NCBI GenBank assembly: GCA_028283825.1
Contig: JAPWJW010000001.1
Span: 1,860,001 to 1,924,000 of the forward strand
Direction of reading: 5' to 3'
DNA: 64,000 nt
Source of the DNA: Azospirillaceae bacterium
GTDB taxonomy: Bacteria; Pseudomonadota; Alphaproteobacteria; Azospirillales; Azospirillaceae
The notes below the pieces were generated by a model. The model had not been told where the DNA came from and searched no databases. It saw nothing but the letters and a program-made list of their open reading frames with translations. Shown here piece by piece: positions 36,801 through 44,174 of this stretch (position 1 is its first letter; each line of letters starts with the position of its first letter). The position numbers were made by a program, and so were the translations under genes.

Positions 36801-37956
36801 GATGGGGGGGGACATCGGTGTGGACAGCGTGCCCGGCCAGGGCAGCACCTTCTGGTTCACGGTGCCGCTGGACCTGGCCGACACCACCGGCCAGCCGGCC
36901 TATGCCGCCCCCCAGCCCGCCGCGCCGGCCAGCGGGCAGCGGCTGGCCGGCCTGATGCTGCTGATGGTGGAGGACAACACCATCAACCAGGAGGTGGGCC
37001 GCCTGATCCTGGAAAGCGAAGGCGCACACATCGCCATCGCCGGCAACGGACGCGAGGCGCTGGACCGCCTGACGCGCGAACCCCGCACCTTCGACCTGGT
37101 GCTGATGGACATGCAGATGCCCATCATGGACGGGTATGAGGCGACGCGCCGCCTGCGCCAGGAATTGGGCCTGACGACCCTGCCCATCATCGCGCTGACC
37201 GCCGGGGTGTTGAGCGGGGAGCGGGAGCGCGCCTATGAGGCCGGCATCACCGACTTCCTGACCAAGCCCTTCGACCTGGAACAGATGGTGCAGACCATCC
37301 GCCAACGCCTGGCCCTGCCGGAGTTGGACGCGGTGCCCGCTCAGGCCACGGCCGCGGCGCCCGGCTTCGCAACCATCCAGGGGCCCCTGCCCGGCATCGA
37401 CCTGCGCCAGGCGGCCATGCGCCTGAACGGTGACGGCGTCATGTTCACCGACCTGCTGCGGCGCTTCGCCCGCGAGTTCGGGGACAACGCCCCGAGGATC
37501 CACGACGCCATCCGCGAAGGCCGGGTGGACGAGGCCGCCGCCCGCCTGCACACCCTGCGCGGGGCCGCCGGCCACATGGCGGCGAACGCGGCGGCCGACA
37601 GCGCCCGCATCATCGAAACCGCCCTGCGGGGCGGGGAGGCCATCGACCTGGACGCCCGTATCCTCGACCTAGACGGGGCCCTGAAAGTCCTGGTCGATAC
37701 GGCCGCCGGCCTGGCGCCGGCGTCGGCCGAAGAGGCGGTGCCGGAAGCGGCCGGCGACCTGGACCGGGCCGATCTGGAGGCCCTGGTTCAGGGGCTGGAC
37801 GCCGGGCGCATGGACGCCCTGGATCTGTACGACCGGCTGCGCCCCGCCCTAGCCGGCGCATTGGGCGCCGACGTGCTGGCGCTGTTGCAGCGCGACCTGG
37901 ACGACCTTGCCTTCGACGCCGCCGCCGACCGGCTGCGGCCCCTTATCAATCCTTGA
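33808..37956 (+). CDS. CHASE-PAS hybrid sensor histidine kinase
   Basis: A 1382-residue membrane hybrid kinase. Order: transmembrane helix (LAPLAILAVAIALGLSASLL), periplasmic CHASE domain (FQYGLRGARGAIVVAG, FRGALGFGFI), second helix (VAVTVGGALLSLLLQLHLQ), three PAS domains, HisKA with phospho-His805 (FLANMSHEIRTPLNAILGL), ATPase domain (NLVGNAIKFTESGNV, DTGIGIAPE, GGSGLGLAIS), receiver with Asp1101 (LVLMDMQMPIMDGYEA) and a C-terminal Hpt with His1248 (LHTLRGAAGH). This is a complete internal phosphorelay. The stop overlaps the possible TTG start of the GGDEF regulator next door, which may be its output. The ligand is unknown. Confidence 0.92.
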   Translation: MHSALRQEAPEAERRTHGVLLPAWRNVWRRLARPPRHPDKKPEESGGVGLAPLAILAVAIALGLSASLLAADRNRTVVQSSLADRTGEMTKVLRERLTIFQYGLRGARGAIVVAGVDKVTLADFRRYIGTRSLDQEFRGALGFGFIRRVAEADLPAFLDTMQRDGRPSFALKQFAPHAGERFVTQFLEPEERNRPALGADVASHDPRRATAIMAMRSGEVQLTPPLTLLQATGLGTQGFLLLLPVYRPGVDIATPEQRTQAAIGWTFVPLVVGDVLEKSDLIQDDLHFTIRDVTDTPDTEPFFRSHPGDGASVPGDAQNWARDERVFLFGRWWAIHFQAYPAFARPLNLTPPWIPGVAVTVGGALLSLLLQLHLQNLVRQRRAGEEKARQTALLEIQVTARTAELREREERFKSLTELSSDWYWEADRDGRFTDVSAGVARIGLDHAAMVGRTRRDLAADTKDPRLDEYEALVKAGMPFRDFGYDLIGNDGDMRHIVVSGAPVLDRRGICIGFRGSGRDVTEQRRAEQALMASQRFIRAIADNIPGMVGYWDTNLRCRFANKHYVEWFGKRPEEIIGGTMRSLLGERLFAETKTYLKMALAGRPQHFERMQTKADGSEGYIWAHFIPDIDMDGNVQGLFVLVTDVTDMKRAEQELRATTSRLILASKASGIGVWVYDAATGHIDWDEQMLQLYELPNGTADYMEHWAARCLPEDRIRVNAEFAEVVAGNGDLDAEFRIFALDGSIRHIKGASITDYGPDGRPVRIIGVNWDITDIRVREAALVAAQTAAEGVSRAKTDFLANMSHEIRTPLNAILGLAHLIERTELSPDQRGFAAKISAAGRGLLALVNDVLDFSKVEAGKLDLEPAIFDLPRLIDGVSSIVAVTAAEKKLPLYMAIDPGTPTALVGDQLRLQQVLINLVGNAIKFTESGNVALAVRRDGGDDKRPVLRFTVADTGIGIAPETVPTLFDAFTQADTSTTRRFGGSGLGLAISKRLVRLMGGDIGVDSVPGQGSTFWFTVPLDLADTTGQPAYAAPQPAAPASGQRLAGLMLLMVEDNTINQEVGRLILESEGAHIAIAGNGREALDRLTREPRTFDLVLMDMQMPIMDGYEATRRLRQELGLTTLPIIALTAGVLSGERERAYEAGITDFLTKPFDLEQMVQTIRQRLALPELDAVPAQATAAAPGFATIQGPLPGIDLRQAAMRLNGDGVMFTDLLRRFAREFGDNAPRIHDAIREGRVDEAAARLHTLRGAAGHMAANAAADSARIIETALRGGEAIDLDARILDLDGALKVLVDTAAGLAPASAEEAVPEAAGDLDRADLEALVQGLDAGRMDALDLYDRLRPALAGALGADVLALLQRDLDDLAFDAAADRLRPLINP

Positions 37957-38015
37957 GGAAACCGGCGCCCGAGCCGCCGCCGTTTCCCCCGCCTTGCCGA
38001 CCACGGGAGCTTACC

Positions 38016-38984
38016 TTGGCCACACCCAGCACCGCCCCCTTCCGCATCCTGGTGGTGGACGATGACGTCGCCAGCGTCCGCGTCCTGTCATCGATCCTGA
38101 ACGAAATGGGCGAGGTGTTCTTCGCCACCAATGGTCCGGCCGCCCTGAAGCGCGTGCACGGCGAACGGCCGGACCTGGTGCTGCTGGACGCGGAGATGCC
38201 GGGCATGGACGGTTTCGCCGTCTGCGCCACCCTGAAGTCCGACCCGCAGTTCCAGGACCTGCCCATCCTGTTCGTCACCGCCCATTCGGATATCGAGTTC
38301 GAAACCCGGGCCCTGGAGCTGGGGGCGGTGGACTTCATCTCCAAACCCTTCAGCCCGGCCATCGTCAAGGCGCGGGTCAAGACCCACCTGACCCTGAAGC
38401 AACGCACCGACGCCCTGAACCGCCTGGTGTCGCAGGACAGCCTGACTGGCATCGCCAACCGCCGCGCCTTCGATAAGGCCCTGGACGCGGAGATGCGCCG
38501 GGCCCACCGCGCCGGCGGCATGCTGTCGCTGCTGATGATCGATGTCGATTTCTTCAAGCGCTACAACGACCATTACGGTCATCCGGCGGGCGACGACTGC
38601 CTGCGCCGGGTGGCGTCCGCCTTGGCCGGGGTCGTCAAGCGGCCGGGCGAACTGGTGGCCCGCTTCGGCGGGGAGGAGTTCGCCGTCGTGCTACCGGCCT
38701 GCACCGCCAGCGGCGCCATCCTGCTGGCGGAAAAGCTGCGCGCCGCCGTGGCCGACATGGAAATCCCCCATGCCCAGTCCGACGTCTGCAGCACCGTGAC
38801 CATCAGCCTGGGCATCGCCAACCACACCTTCGGACCGGATGAGGACGCCACCGTGCCCACCTTGGTGCAGGATCTGCAAACCGCCCTGCTGCTGGCCGCC
38901 GACCACGGCCTGTACCAGGCCAAGCGCACGGGGCGCAACCGGGCCGTGCTGGCGGAAATGACCGAGGGTGGCGCCACGGCGTGA
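38016..38984 (+). CDS. response regulator diguanylate cyclase (REC-GGDEF)
   Basis: A cytoplasmic protein of 322 residues: receiver (FRILVVDDDVASVRVL, LVLLDAEMPGMDGFAV with acceptor Asp, LPILFVTAHSD, FISKPFSP) and GGDEF domain (DSLTGIANRRAFD, LMIDVDFFKRYNDHYGHPAGDD, ARFGGEEFAVVLPA). The active-site GGEEF is intact, so it should make c-di-GMP. The inhibitory I-site reads R-P-G-E instead of R-x-x-D, which could weaken product inhibition. The TTG at 38016 is chosen because GGGAG lies 6 nt before it; a TTG at 37953 overlaps the kinase stop. Very likely phosphorylated by the adjacent hybrid kinase. Confidence 0.88.
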   Translation: MATPSTAPFRILVVDDDVASVRVLSSILNEMGEVFFATNGPAALKRVHGERPDLVLLDAEMPGMDGFAVCATLKSDPQFQDLPILFVTAHSDIEFETRALELGAVDFISKPFSPAIVKARVKTHLTLKQRTDALNRLVSQDSLTGIANRRAFDKALDAEMRRAHRAGGMLSLLMIDVDFFKRYNDHYGHPAGDDCLRRVASALAGVVKRPGELVARFGGEEFAVVLPACTASGAILLAEKLRAAVADMEIPHAQSDVCSTVTISLGIANHTFGPDEDATVPTLVQDLQTALLLAADHGLYQAKRTGRNRAVLAEMTEGGATA

Positions 38985-39101
38985 GCGCCGTTACAGCCAG
39001 CCTTATCAAGCGCTTGGTCTGATGGAAACGGCGGCTTGACGGGCCGGTCAATGCCGTCACAAATGCATGTTCGTTTCCATGCCGAAAGGTCCCCGGCGCC
39101 C

Positions 39102-40481
39102 ATGCACCCGCGCGATTTGCCGTCCATCACCGCCGTCCTGGGCAGCCCCGCCGCCGCCGCCCTGCTGGAACGCCATGGCCGCGCCGCCGCCACCGATGCC
39201 GCGCGCGCCGTGCTGGCCGACCTGCGCGCCGCCCTGCTGGCCAGTCAGGTGCCCAGCGGCGGCACCGACGCGGATGCCGTCGCCGCCCTGGCGCTGACCC
39301 GGGTGGAGGCGGCCGACAGGTCCAAGCTGCGGCCGCTGTTCAACCTGACCGGCACCGTGCTGCACACCAACCTGGGCCGGGCCTTGCTGGCGCAAGAGGC
39401 CATCGCGGCGGCGGCCGCCGCCATGGCCGATCCGGTGGCCCTGGAATTCGACCTGGAGGACGGCGGCCGGGGGGAGCGTGACGACCATGTCCGCGCCCTG
39501 CTGTGCGAACTGACGGGGGCGGAGGACGCCACCCTGGTCAACAACAACGCCGCCGCCGTGCTGCTGACCCTGAACACCCTGGCGCGCGGCCGCGACGCCA
39601 TCGTCTCACGCGGGGAACTGATCGAGATCGGCGGCGCCTTCCGCATGCCCGACATCATGGCCCAGGCCGGCGCCCGCCTGGTGGAGGTTGGCACCACCAA
39701 CCGCACCCACGCCAAGGATTACAAGGCGGCACTGGGGCCGGACACCGGCGTGGTGCTGAAGGTCCACACCTCCAACTACCTGATCCAGGGCTTCACCAAG
39801 GAAGTTACGGCCCCGGAACTATCGGCCCTGGCCAAGGCCGCCGGCGTGCCGCTGCTGAACGATCTGGGGTCCGGCACCCTGGTCGACCTGTCGCGCTATG
39901 GCCTGAAGCGGGAACCGACGGTGCGCGAGGCGGTGGCGGAGGGGGCGGACCTGGTGACCTTCTCCGGCGACAAGCTGCTGGGCGGGCCGCAGGCGGGCTT
40001 CATCGTCGGCCGCCGCGACCTGGTTACCGCCGTCAACCGCAACCCGATGAAGCGGGCCCTGCGCGTGGACAAGATCCGCCTGGCCGCCATCGAAGCGACG
40101 CTGAAGCTGTACCGCGATCCCGACCGCCTGGCCCAGCGCCTGCCCACCCTGTTCCTGCTGGCCCGACCGCAAGCCGAGATCGCCGAGCAGGCCCGCCGCC
40201 TGGCCCCGGCCCTGGCGGCGGCGCTGGGCGACGGTTACGCGGTGGAGGTGTGCGCCTGCGACAGCCAGATCGGCTCCGGCGCGTTGCCGCTGGACACGCT
40301 GCCCAGTGCCGGTCTGGCCATCACGGCCGGCGGCCATGCCCTGAACGCCCTGGCGGCCGCCTTCCGCGCCCTGCCCCGCCCCGTCATCGGCCACATCACG
40401 GAGGGGCGCCTGGTGCTGGACCTGCGCTGCCTGCGCGATGAGGACGCCTTCGTCGCCAACCTGGCCGGGCTGTCCGTATGA
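39102..40481 (+). CDS. selA: L-seryl-tRNA(Sec) selenium transferase
   Basis: A 459-residue PLP enzyme converting seryl-tRNA(Sec) to selenocysteyl-tRNA(Sec) using selenophosphate. Diagnostic segments are [70 protein letters not shown] and [14 protein letters not shown] with Lys291 binding PLP (Lys295 in E. coli). The start at 39102 (MHPRDLPSI) is preferred; ATGs at 39036 and 39063 are in frame. The stop overlaps the selB ATG, so the two are translationally coupled. Confidence 0.96.
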   Translation: MHPRDLPSITAVLGSPAAAALLERHGRAAATDAARAVLADLRAALLASQVPSGGTDADAVAALALTRVEAADRSKLRPLFNLTGTVLHTNLGRALLAQEAIAAAAAAMADPVALEFDLEDGGRGERDDHVRALLCELTGAEDATLVNNNAAAVLLTLNTLARGRDAIVSRGELIEIGGAFRMPDIMAQAGARLVEVGTTNRTHAKDYKAALGPDTGVVLKVHTSNYLIQGFTKEVTAPELSALAKAAGVPLLNDLGSGTLVDLSRYGLKREPTVREAVAEGADLVTFSGDKLLGGPQAGFIVGRRDLVTAVNRNPMKRALRVDKIRLAAIEATLKLYRDPDRLAQRLPTLFLLARPQAEIAEQARRLAPALAAALGDGYAVEVCACDSQIGSGALPLDTLPSAGLAITAGGHALNALAAAFRALPRPVIGHITEGRLVLDLRCLRDEDAFVANLAGLSV

Positions 40482-42445
40482 TCATCGGCACCGCCGGCCA
40501 TATCGACCACGGCAAGACCGCCCTGGTCCGCGCCCTGACCGGCGTGGACGGCGACCGCCTGAAGGAAGAGAAGGCGCGCGGCATCACCATCGACCTAGGG
40601 TTCGCCTACCTGCCCACCGAGGGCGGGCCGACCCTGGGTTTCGTCGACGTGCCGGGGCATGAGCGTTTCGTCCACACCATGGTGGCCGGCGCCGGCGGCA
40701 TCGACTACGCCCTGCTGGTGGTGGCGGCCGACGACGGCCTGATGCCGCAGACCCGGGAACATCTGGCCATCATCGACCTGCTGGGCATCCGCCGGGGCAT
40801 CATCGCCCTGACCAAGGCCGACATCGCCCCGCCCGGCCGTATCGAGGCGCTGACCGCCGAGATCGCCGCCACCCTGGCCGATAGCAGCCTGGCGGGTGCT
40901 GAAATCCTGCCCGTCTCCGCCTTGACCGGCCAGGGTGTGGACACCCTGCGCCGGCGCCTGGAGGATGCGGCCAAGGACATGGCCCAGGGGCAAGACCGCG
41001 GCGGGGATGGCGCCTTCCGCCTGGCCATCGACCGCGCCTTCACCCTGACGGGCGTGGGCGTGGTGGTCACCGGCACCGTACTGTCCGGCGTGGTGCGGGT
41101 GGGCGACACGGTGACCGTCAGCCCGTCCGGCCTGACCGCCCGCGTCCGCTCCCTCCACGCCCAGAACCAGGTGGCGCAGGAGGGCCGCGCCGGTGACCGC
41201 TGCGCCCTGAACCTGGCGGGACCGGACATCACCAAGGACGCCCTGCACCGGGGCGACATGGTGCTGGCCCCCGGCCTGCACGCCCCCACCGACCGCATCG
41301 AGGCCACGCTACGCCTGCTGCCCCGCGAGACCAAGGGGGAGGGCGCGCCCAAGCCGCTGGGCCAGTGGTTCCCCGTGCGCCTGCACCACGCGGCGGCGGA
41401 GGTCGGTGGCCGCATCGTCCTGCTGGGCGACGACGCCCTGGCCCCGGGGGCGGCGGCGCCGGTGCAACTGGTGCTGGACCGGCCGATCGCGGCGGCGGCC
41501 GGCGACCGCTACATCATCCGCGACGTATCAGCCCAGCACACGCTGGGTGGCGGCCGTTTCATCGACCTGCGCCCACCCGCCCGGCGCCGGCGCACGCCGG
41601 AACGCGCGGCACAGCGGGCGGCCCTGGCCATCCCTGACGCGAAAGTGGCGCTGACCGCCCTGCTGGCCGCCCCGCCCTTCCTGGTGGACCTCTCAGCCTT
41701 CGTCCGCGACCGCGCCCTGCCGCCCGGCACGGCCGACGCCCTGGCCGCCGAACTGGGCCTGGTGGTGCTGGAACAAACCGCCCTGTCGGCCGACAGCTGG
41801 GCCGCCTTCCTGGCGCAACTGGCGGAGAAACTGGCGGCCTATCACGCTGAGAACCCGGACCTTCAGGGCCTGGGGCGGGAGAAACTGCGCCTGGCACTAC
41901 AGCCCCGCCTGCCGGCCGCCGTCTTCATGCCGGCGCTGCAACGGGCGGTGGCCCAGGGGCTGGTGGCGCTGGACGGGTCCTTCGTCCGCCTGGCCGGCCA
42001 CACCGTGCGCCTGGCCCCGGTGGATGAGGAATCGTGGGAAGAACTGGCCCCCCTGCTGGGCGGCGAGGTCCGCTTCCGCCCGCCGCGCGTGCGCGACATC
42101 GCCGAGGCCACCGGCCGAACGGAGGCGGAAGCGCGCCGCCTGCTGAAGCTGGCCGGCCGCATGGGCTGGGCGGATGAGGTGGCGCACGACCATTTCTTCC
42201 TGCGCGACACCGTGCGCGAGATGCTGGCCCTGGCGGTGGACGTGGCGGCCAACGCCCCCGACGGCACCTTCGTCGTCGCCCCCTTCCGCGACCGCATGGA
42301 CAACGGCCGCAAGGTCGCCATTCAGATCCTGGATTTCTTCGACCGCCACGGCATCACGCTGCGCCGGGGTGACCTGCGCCGCATCAACCCGCACCGTCTG
42401 GACTTGTTCGGCCCGCCTGTGCTTTTGTCTGGCGAGCGGCCGTAA
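40478..42445 (+). CDS. selB: selenocysteine-specific elongation factor
   Basis: A 655-residue GTPase that carries Sec-tRNA to the ribosome and binds the SECIS hairpin. G-domain motifs are [52 protein letters not shown] and [10 protein letters not shown]-Tu-like beta-barrel domains follow, and the C-terminal third holds the winged-helix repeats that contact SECIS RNA ([40 protein letters not shown]). It overlaps selA by ATGA, and tRNA-Sec begins one base after its TAA stop. Confidence 0.97.
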   Translation: MIIGTAGHIDHGKTALVRALTGVDGDRLKEEKARGITIDLGFAYLPTEGGPTLGFVDVPGHERFVHTMVAGAGGIDYALLVVAADDGLMPQTREHLAIIDLLGIRRGIIALTKADIAPPGRIEALTAEIAATLADSSLAGAEILPVSALTGQGVDTLRRRLEDAAKDMAQGQDRGGDGAFRLAIDRAFTLTGVGVVVTGTVLSGVVRVGDTVTVSPSGLTARVRSLHAQNQVAQEGRAGDRCALNLAGPDITKDALHRGDMVLAPGLHAPTDRIEATLRLLPRETKGEGAPKPLGQWFPVRLHHAAAEVGGRIVLLGDDALAPGAAAPVQLVLDRPIAAAAGDRYIIRDVSAQHTLGGGRFIDLRPPARRRRTPERAAQRAALAIPDAKVALTALLAAPPFLVDLSAFVRDRALPPGTADALAAELGLVVLEQTALSADSWAAFLAQLAEKLAAYHAENPDLQGLGREKLRLALQPRLPAAVFMPALQRAVAQGLVALDGSFVRLAGHTVRLAPVDEESWEELAPLLGGEVRFRPPRVRDIAEATGRTEAEARRLLKLAGRMGWADEVAHDHFFLRDTVREMLALAVDVAANAPDGTFVVAPFRDRMDNGRKVAIQILDFFDRHGITLRRGDLRRINPHRLDLFGPPVLLSGERP

Positions 42446-42446
42446 C

Positions 42447-42542
42447 GGAAGGGAATCGCCCCTGGTGGGGCGTCCGGACTTCAAATCCGGGTGAGGCAGC
42501 GAGACTGTCTCGGGTGGGTTCGACTCCCATTCCCTTCCGCCA
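42447..42542 (+). tRNA. selC: tRNA-Sec (anticodon UCA)
   Basis: A 96-nt tRNA including an encoded CCA end. The acceptor stem is 8 bp (GGAAGGGA with TCCCTTCC) and the discriminator is G. The anticodon stem CCGGA/TCCGG encloses the loop CTTCAAA, with UCA at 42481-42483. A long variable arm follows (GTGAGGCAGCGAGACTGTCTC), diagnostic of selenocysteine tRNA, then the T-arm GGTTCGACTC. It starts only 1 nt after the selB stop, so it must be processed from the selAB transcript or use a promoter inside selB. Confidence 0.97.
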
Positions 42543-42591
42543 CTTCCCCGGGGAACGACGGTGCAGCCGGGGTGATGGGCCCCTTATACGC

Positions 42592-42753
42592 GCGGCATTT
42601 GAACGTGACCGCTCAAATGCCGCCCCTCAAGCGCCGGGCGCGCCCATCCGGTCGCTTGGCTTCCTCAGTTTCCGGTCCACTTTGTTCCCCAGAAACTTCC
42701 GGCGGACGCGGTCGCGTCCTACAGCGGCACGAGTCAGCGTCTCGTGCCGCTGG
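42592..42753 (-). repeat. structured intergenic repeat, copy 3 (minus orientation)
   Basis: Copy 3, read on the minus strand. Hairpin 1 is CAGCGGCACGAG/CTCGTGCCGCTG at 42722-42752. Hairpin 2 is GGACGC-GACC-GCGTCC. Hairpin 3 is AGTTTC/GAAACT around TGGGGAACAAAGTGGACCG. Hairpin 4 is GCGACC-GGAT-GGGCGC with one A-G mismatch. The terminal hairpin (42592-42623) has a GCGGCATTTGA stem. It lies between the convergent selC and the unknown gene ending at 42756, which starts its TAA 3 nt beyond the repeat. Confidence 0.86.
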
Positions 42754-42755
42754 TA

Positions 42756-43847
42756 TTAGTCCGGATACTCAAGCATCCACGTGTTGACGCATACCTTTTC
42801 CCAAGCGTCCGCATCAATTGTCGACATATTGGCCAAGGGGGAGAATTTCCCTATCCGACCATGAAGCAGGCCGGATTCATACCTTAACACGCTTCCGCTC
42901 GGGTTATTTTCATCCGCCAAGCCAACCCATAGCAACTTTGCCGGCCCAATGGACTTCAATAATGAATTGAGTTCCTCCACTTGGGCCAAATCGACGCCCT
43001 CCTGATGGAAGACGAATATCTTTTCCCCATCCTGGATGTCCTCCCGAAGCTTCCTAACGAGAAAGGCCAGACGTCGTCCCTGTTGAGCGAGAACCTTCTC
43101 CGGCGTGGATTCTTGAGCGGTTATAAACGTATGAAAATTAAATTCATAATCAAGATGATCAATCAAATACTCATTACTGTCAGACAGGTGCGTGCTTAAT
43201 TTTGAAGGATCGCCCACCCCATCAAAATCTGCCCTTATCATTCTAAGCAATTGATCGAGATTTATTCCGGCGAGCCGAAGAAGCCCAAGTGGATCTATCC
43301 CACAACGACGCTGAAATAGACCAAACTCACAATTATACCCCAGGCTTTCAAATCTTCCCGCTATCTGCGCACGGCCATCTGCGGCAGTAGATATCGCTTT
43401 CCCTTGAGAAACATTAGTCGATTTTTCTACTGACTCAAAAATCATCTCAAACAAACTAAGACTAATAGGGCGCCAATCGCCGCTATCGGTAATCTCCATG
43501 GGCACCACGAAGTCAGGGTGATATAGTGTAAGTTCGTCCTTGCCATCCGCCCCCAATACTCCGTCGGGAATTTCAAATATAACTCTGCCCCCCTCTGCAA
43601 TGCTTTCGAATTCCACTTGCCCAAACTTAATATCATTAATCAACACCTGAAGTCGCTGAACCGGCCTGATGCGGTGCAGGAACGGGGCAGCGTATATGAT
43701 GATATTCAGTGGGCCGCGAAGATCGGGTAATTTAAGCCTTGAATGAGAACCGGTCATCCAAGTGAACCCATCTTCAGGCCAAGACCAACCATCGACAGTA
43801 TGGTCGCCGGAGTTGCCTTCGCGGCCAAATTTGATGGAAAAAGCCAT
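42756..43847 (-). CDS. unknown protein with SLGYNCEFG motif
   Basis: A 363-residue protein with no signal peptide and no transmembrane segment. The N-terminal 130 residues are beta-rich (WSWPEDGFTWMTGSHSRLKL, VFEIP-type strands). The C-terminal part carries FESLGYNCEFGLFQRRCG, then PLGLLRLAGINLDQLLRMI. I recall similar S-L-G-x-N-C-E-F-G motifs in poorly characterised proteins of surface-polysaccharide clusters, with Cys as a possible functional residue, but no reaction is known to me. Base composition is clearly more AT-rich than its neighbours, which suggests transfer. It follows the ACP and FkbH genes in one direction. ATG 43847 has GAGGG at good spacing; ATG 43865 has none. Confidence 0.72.
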   Translation of the reverse strand: MAFSIKFGREGNSGDHTVDGWSWPEDGFTWMTGSHSRLKLPDLRGPLNIIIYAAPFLHRIRPVQRLQVLINDIKFGQVEFESIAEGGRVIFEIPDGVLGADGKDELTLYHPDFVVPMEITDSGDWRPISLSLFEMIFESVEKSTNVSQGKAISTAADGRAQIAGRFESLGYNCEFGLFQRRCGIDPLGLLRLAGINLDQLLRMIRADFDGVGDPSKLSTHLSDSNEYLIDHLDYEFNFHTFITAQESTPEKVLAQQGRRLAFLVRKLREDIQDGEKIFVFHQEGVDLAQVEELNSLLKSIGPAKLLWVGLADENNPSGSVLRYESGLLHGRIGKFSPLANMSTIDADAWEKVCVNTWMLEYPD

Positions 43848-43919
43848 GCCGAAACCCTCATTCATAACTTAGCGCGTTATGAGATTTTGAAAATTTTGCC
43901 CGCGACCGAATTGTCCGGA

Positions 43920-44171
43920 CTAGACCTTGGCGGTCCCTTTCTCACGGATGACCCGGACCAGATCACCCACATTCCGCAGGCTATCAAGATCACGGGTGTG
44001 GAACTTGAAGCCGAACTCCGCCTCAGCAGCGATGATGATTTCAATCTGCTTAAAGGAATCCCAACCAGCGACGTCCTTCGCCGACAGGTCAGGCATCAGG
44101 ACGAGATCATCCCGCATGAACACCTCTTCGAATATGGGCGCCAGGGCGGCGTAAATTGCGTCATCTTGCAT
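43920..44171 (-). CDS. acyl carrier protein
   Basis: An 83-residue four-helix carrier protein. The phosphopantetheine attachment Ser39 lies in GWDSFKQIEII, a variant of the D-S-L motif. A typical acidic N-terminus and C-terminal VGDLVRVIREKG helix are present. It is separate from the housekeeping fatty-acid ACP and sits 3 nt after the FkbH gene, so it is most likely the carrier that FkbH loads. AT-richer than the surrounding genes. Confidence 0.9.
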   Translation of the reverse strand: MQDDAIYAALAPIFEEVFMRDDLVLMPDLSAKDVAGWDSFKQIEIIIAAEAEFGFKFHTRDLDSLRNVGDLVRVIREKGTAKV

Positions 44172-44174
44172 CTT

